Assembly (NCBI GenBank): GCA_023248665.1
Contig: JAHFEC010000009.1
Span: 1 to 16,525, forward strand
Direction: 5' to 3'
DNA length: 16,525 bases
Source of the DNA: Microcaldota archaeon
Lineage (GTDB): Archaea > Micrarchaeota > Micrarchaeia > Anstonellales > Anstonellaceae
In this document: piece by piece, positions 13,916 through 16,525 of the stretch
Layout of the letters: the number at the start of each line of letters is the position of its first letter
Numbering within the stretch: position 1 is the first letter of the stretch
Translations under genes and position numbers: made by a program
The notes under the pieces: model-generated
Told to the model about the DNA's origin: nothing
The model's input: only the letters and a program-made list of their open reading frames with translations
Database searches by the model: none

Positions 13916-14746
13916 TCATCCCATCTGTTTGGAGGCCATGAATCTCTCGAGCGCCCGTATTTTTTTCATCATGTCCGCGAATTGGACGGGCGTGAGCTGC
14001 TGCTCGGCATCGCTCAATGCCTCCTTCGGGTTGCGGTGCACCTCGACAATGAGCCCGTCCGAGCCGCCGGCCACGGCCGCGAGGCTCATGGGCGGAATCA
14101 GGCTCGGCCGTCCGGTGGAGTGGCTGGGATCCACGATGACGGGCAGGTGCGTGAGTTCCTGCACGGCCGGCACCGCGCTCAAATCCAGCGTGTTTCGCGT
14201 GTAAGGCTCGAACGTGCGGATGCCCCGCTCGCAGAGGATGACGTCCGGGTTGCCCTCGGCGAGGATGTATTCGGCGCAGTTGAGCCATTCCTCGATGGTG
14301 GAGTGCATGCCCCGCTTGAGCAGGACCGGCTTGCCGGCCTTGCCCACTTCCTGCAAAAGGGCGAAATTCTGCATGTTGCGCGCCCCGATTTGCAGCACGT
14401 CTGCGTGGGCGCACACCCATTGCAGGTGCTTGGCATCCACGATCTCGGTGACAATGGGCAGGCCGGTCTCGTCCCGCGCCTTCTCCAGCAGTTTGAGCCC
14501 CTTCAAGCCCAGCCCCTGGAACGCGTAGGGCGAGGTGCGCGGCTTGAACGCCCCGCCGCGAAGCATGTCCGCGCCCGCCTCCTTGACTGCCCGCGCGGTC
14601 TGGAGAAGCTGATCTTCGCTCTCCACGCTGCACGGGCCGGCGATGACCGTGAATCCCTCCCCCACGCGCGCCTTCCCGACCTTGACGATCGTGCGCTCGT
14701 TGCCTTTTCGGCCGACCAGTCTGATGTTCTTCATCTCGTTTGCCAT
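13916..14746 (-). CDS. aroG2: DAHP synthase, type I-beta, copy 2
   Basis: A second bare-core DAHP synthase, 276 residues, with the same signatures as copy 1: IAGPCSVES (C39), FKPRTSPYAFQGLG, QIGARNMQN, LLKRGM, DPSHSTGR, IVEVH and SDAEQQL. It makes DAHP from PEP and erythrose-4-phosphate. Most of the protein is very similar to copy 1, and several 32-59 bp DNA tracts are identical. Differences cluster at the N- and C-termini and in a few surface stretches, for example around residues 105-115. Its position next to trpB-trpA suggests it is tuned to tryptophan demand, whereas copy 1 serves the general pathway; this is inference. The ATG at 14746 has GGGGAC six to eleven bases upstream and a TATA-like box 26 nt upstream. 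Confidence 0.95.
   Translation of the reverse strand: MANEMKNIRLVGRKGNERTIVKVGKARVGEGFTVIAGPCSVESEDQLLQTARAVKEAGADMLRGGAFKPRTSPYAFQGLGLKGLKLLEKARDETGLPIVTEIVDAKHLQWVCAHADVLQIGARNMQNFALLQEVGKAGKPVLLKRGMHSTIEEWLNCAEYILAEGNPDVILCERGIRTFEPYTRNTLDLSAVPAVQELTHLPVIVDPSHSTGRPSLIPPMSLAAVAGGSDGLIVEVHRNPKEALSDAEQQLTPVQFADMMKKIRALERFMASKQMG
13987..14593 (-). repeat. Part of aroG2 sharing long identical DNA tracts with aroG1
   Basis: Counterpart of the aroG1 segment. Perfect matches lie at 13987-14044, 14246-14304, 14496-14554 and 14562-14593, each 8300 bp from the aroG1 copy. Both genes lie on the minus strand, so they form direct repeats flanking the patch and the lys/leu operon. Confidence 0.9.
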
Positions 14747-14767
14747 AATATGTCCCCGAGCTTCCGT

Positions 14768-14776
14768 GATTTATCT
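14768..14776 (-). promoter_or_regulatory. TATA-like box upstream of aroG2
   Basis: Minus-strand AGATAAATC is centred 26 nt from the aroG2 ATG at 14746, within the 101-nt gap after trpA. This allows aroG2 and the YkgJ-like gene to be transcribed separately from trpBA. Confidence 0.4.
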
Positions 14777-14847
14777 GCAATATTCTTTCGCGTTATCGGC
14801 ATTTCATCCGCCGGTATCCGGCCTTTTCCGATCTGTCTTCTTATCGT

Positions 14848-15681
14848 CTATTGCGCGTCCGCCTTCTTAATATCTTGCGCGAATCGCACGATGCCGGTAA
14901 TCACTTTCTCTTCATCCCTTACCGTTCTGCCCTCAATGCGGCTCGCGTACATGTTGATCAGCCGGCTGCCGACGATCACGCCGTCCGCGCCGGCCTGAAC
15001 GAAGCGCCGGCCCGCGTTTGCATCCGAAACGCCGAATCCCACGCACAAGCGATTGCGGGTTTCGGCCCCGCTTTTGCGGCTCTCATCAGCGAGTTTTCGG
15101 ATTCTTTTGACGAACTCGACGCTTTCTTGGGCCGCTTCTTTTCTTTCGCCCGTGGTGCCGGCCACTGCAACCAGATAAGTGAACGAGCCGGCCGAACCCC
15201 CCGCCTGCGAACCGGTACCTGCCTCGCATGCCAGTATCTTTTTCGCCCTCTCCTGCGCCGTGTTGGTGGCCATGAGCCGGATGATGTAAAGCCCGATCTT
15301 CGACGCTTCCTCTTCCAACTCCTCATCCTCGCCCATGGGCACATCTGGCACCAGCACGCCCTGCACGCCCGCCTCTTTGGCCGCCTGCATGAAGCGCGCC
15401 GTTCCATACGCGTAAATGATGTTGTAATAAGTCATGAACACAAACGGGGTGCGCACTCCATCTAACCTCAGCTTTTTCACCAATTCCAGCGCTTTGTCCG
15501 TGTTCATGCCATTGGCCAGCGCGCGCGAGGAAGCGGCCTGAATCGCGGGCCCGTCGGCCAGCGGGTCGGAGAAGGGGATGCCCAGCTCGATGACGTCCGA
15601 ATAGGGAGCCAGCGCGCGAACCAGTTTAGCCGTGAATTCCGCGCTCGGGTCCCCGCAGCAAACATATGGTACAAACATCAT
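14848..15681 (-). CDS. trpA: Tryptophan synthase alpha subunit
   Basis: Cleaves indole-3-glycerol phosphate to indole and glyceraldehyde-3-phosphate, passing indole to TrpB. The TIM-barrel protein has 277 residues. Catalytic E32 (IELGIPFSDP) and D43 (LADGP) are present, as are FMTYYNIIYAYG (82-93), VLVPDVPMGE (109-118) and the phosphate-binding GFGVSD (215-220) and GVIVGSRL (234-241) loops. Two short Gly/Ser-rich insertions, about 153-165 before the FTYLVAVAGTTG strand and about 200-210 before LCVGFGVSD, are unusual. The ATG pair at 15681/15678 is the likely start, immediately before the FVPYVCCGDP strand, so the N-terminal helix seen in many TrpA proteins is nearly absent. The start lies 19 nt after the trpB stop. 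Confidence 0.93.
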   Translation of the reverse strand: MMFVPYVCCGDPSAEFTAKLVRALAPYSDVIELGIPFSDPLADGPAIQAASSRALANGMNTDKALELVKKLRLDGVRTPFVFMTYYNIIYAYGTARFMQAAKEAGVQGVLVPDVPMGEDEELEEEASKIGLYIIRLMATNTAQERAKKILACEAGTGSQAGGSAGSFTYLVAVAGTTGERKEAAQESVEFVKRIRKLADESRKSGAETRNRLCVGFGVSDANAGRRFVQAGADGVIVGSRLINMYASRIEGRTVRDEEKVITGIVRFAQDIKKADAQ

Positions 15682-15700
15682 GACAAACGCCCCGAATCCA

Positions 15701-16525
15701 TCAATTGCCCGCCGCCCTTCTTCCACCCTCTTTTTGCGCCCCGCCCGCCGCCCCCGGCCTCCTCTCCCTTTGTGCGATTTGCTCCACGTCCTTGTCTCCC
15801 CGTCCCGAGAGATTGACAATCACGAGCGTTTCTCCGGTTTCATCCGGGCCCCGGGCTTTGCTGGCCGGGACCGAGCCCGCTTTCTTTTTGCATTCATCTG
15901 CCAAGTGTTTGAGATATCCAATCGCGTGCGCGGATTCGAGCGCCGGAATGATGCCCTCCAAATGCGCCAGCTGCCGGAAGCCCTCCAGCGCCTCCTCATC
16001 TTCAAGCGAAACATATTTTGCCCGCCCGCTGCTGGCCAGCTCGGCATGCGCCGGCCCGATGGCCGGATAGTCCAGCCCGGCCGAAATGGAGTGGGTATCC
16101 TTGATTTGCCCGTATTTATCCTCCAGCACATAGGTTTTGGTGCCATGCAATATTCCTATTCTCCCGTCGGCGCTCATGCGGGCCGCATGCTTTCCGCTCG
16201 AAATGCCAAGCCCTCCCGCTTCCACGCCAATCATTTTCACGTCCTTGTCATCCAGAAATGCGCCAAACAAACCAATGGCGTTGCTGCCCCCGCCCACGCA
16301 CGCCACCAGATAATCCGGAAGCCTTCCCTCCGCCTTCAAAATCTGCTCGCGCGCCTCCTTTCCAATCACCGACTGGAATTGCGCTACCATGGACGGGAAC
16401 GGATGCGGCCCCAGAGCCGAGCCGAGCATGTAGTGCGTATTCTTGAAATTGGCCGCATAATCCCGGATGGCTTCATTCACCGCATCCTTGAGGGTGCGCG
16501 AGCCGCCCTCCACCACCTTTACTTT
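15701..16525 (-). CDS. trpB: Tryptophan synthase beta subunit, 5' end cut by window edge
   Basis: PLP enzyme that joins indole and serine to make tryptophan. The C-terminal 274 residues are visible; the catalytic lysine region is outside the window. Recognisable stretches are the GGSRTLKDAVNEA segment near the edge, GSALGPHPFPSMVAQFQSVIG, the PLP-phosphate loop CVGGGSNAIGLF, the HSISAGLDYPAIGPAHAEL region typical of the standard TrpB1 class that pairs with TrpA, and an ESAHAIGY motif. The protein ends with a Gly/Arg/Ala-rich tail of about 20 residues beyond the usual end. It precedes trpA by 19 nt on the same strand, giving the normal trpB-trpA order. Confidence 0.95.
   Translation of the reverse strand, partial: KVKVVEGGSRTLKDAVNEAIRDYAANFKNTHYMLGSALGPHPFPSMVAQFQSVIGKEAREQILKAEGRLPDYLVACVGGGSNAIGLFGAFLDDKDVKMIGVEAGGLGISSGKHAARMSADGRIGILHGTKTYVLEDKYGQIKDTHSISAGLDYPAIGPAHAELASSGRAKYVSLEDEEALEGFRQLAHLEGIIPALESAHAIGYLKHLADECKKKAGSVPASKARGPDETGETLVIVNLSGRGDKDVEQIAQRERRPGAAGGAQKEGGRRAAGN

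Noticed and set aside
13869..14780. A long open frame continuing the YkgJ-like gene back through aroG2
   Set aside because: The upstream part is an out-of-frame reading of aroG2; the cysteine-cluster domain begins only after 13868.
14810..14822. GCCGG-TAT-CCGGC hairpin after trpA as a terminator
   Set aside because: Only five base pairs and no T-run on the minus strand; such hairpins are common by chance in GC-rich DNA.
13883..14998. A 371-codon plus-strand frame opposite aroG2 and the trpA end
   Set aside because: Antisense shadow of aroG2; a similar shadow appears opposite aroG1 at 5820-6548, as expected from their shared sequence.
1..16525. CRISPR arrays, insertion sequences, integrases, rRNA or phage genes
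   Set aside because: I saw no regularly spaced repeats, transposase or integrase motifs, or rRNA-like sequence.

Overview
This window is a dense amino-acid biosynthesis region. It carries a complete shikimate/chorismate operon, a 2-oxoacid chain-elongation operon (homocitrate-synthase type) and part of a tryptophan locus. The coding parts are GC-rich. Between the two main operons lies a more AT-rich accessory patch of about 2.4 kb.

Organism: I favour an archaeon, possibly a GC-rich DPANN-type lineage such as Diapherotrites or Micrarchaeota; the phylum is a low-confidence guess. The supporting evidence is as follows. Four transcription units have a TATA-like box centred about 26-28 nt upstream of a plausible start codon, as in leaderless archaeal transcription, while internal operon genes have Shine-Dalgarno sites. 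The LeuC/LeuD homologues are compact separate subunits of archaeal style. 3-Dehydroquinase is type I, and DAHP synthase is a bare type I-beta core. Against a typical archaeon, shikimate kinase is the bacterial P-loop AroK and dehydroquinate synthase is the classical AroB. A bacterium is therefore not excluded.

Layout: (1) 1-6434, minus strand, read right to left: DAHP synthase (aroG1), aroB, a trifunctional aroD-aroE-aroK fusion, aroA, aroC and a partial chorismate mutase. Gene order and fused domain order follow the reaction order of the pathway, with zero, overlapping or very short gaps until the last gene. (2) 6435-8824: AT-richer patch with about 0.5 kb without a convincing gene, two adjacent inverted-repeat structures, a transglutaminase-like/TPR protein on the plus strand, and a small membrane-anchored coiled-coil protein converging on it. 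(3) 8825-13150, plus strand: homocitrate/isopropylmalate synthase family enzyme, stand-alone RAM (Lrp ligand-binding) protein, homoaconitase/IPM isomerase large and small subunits, and an isocitrate/isopropylmalate dehydrogenase family enzyme. (4) 13179-16525, minus strand: partial trpB, trpA, a second DAHP synthase (aroG2) and a YkgJ-type cysteine-cluster protein, converging on (3) at a shared hairpin.

How they work together: aroG1/aroG2 feed the shikimate operon, which makes chorismate. Chorismate mutase directs it to Phe/Tyr and the trp genes to Trp. The plus-strand operon extends 2-oxoglutarate (or a related 2-oxoacid) by one carbon. The synthase sequence favours homocitrate, so its product would be 2-oxoadipate for alpha-aminoadipate lysine synthesis, although the LysW/LysX/LysZ/LysJ genes are not in the window. 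The most interesting points are the AroD-AroE-AroK fusion, the stand-alone RAM protein beside the synthase, the duplicated DAHP synthase genes with long identical tracts, and the transglutaminase/TPR patch.
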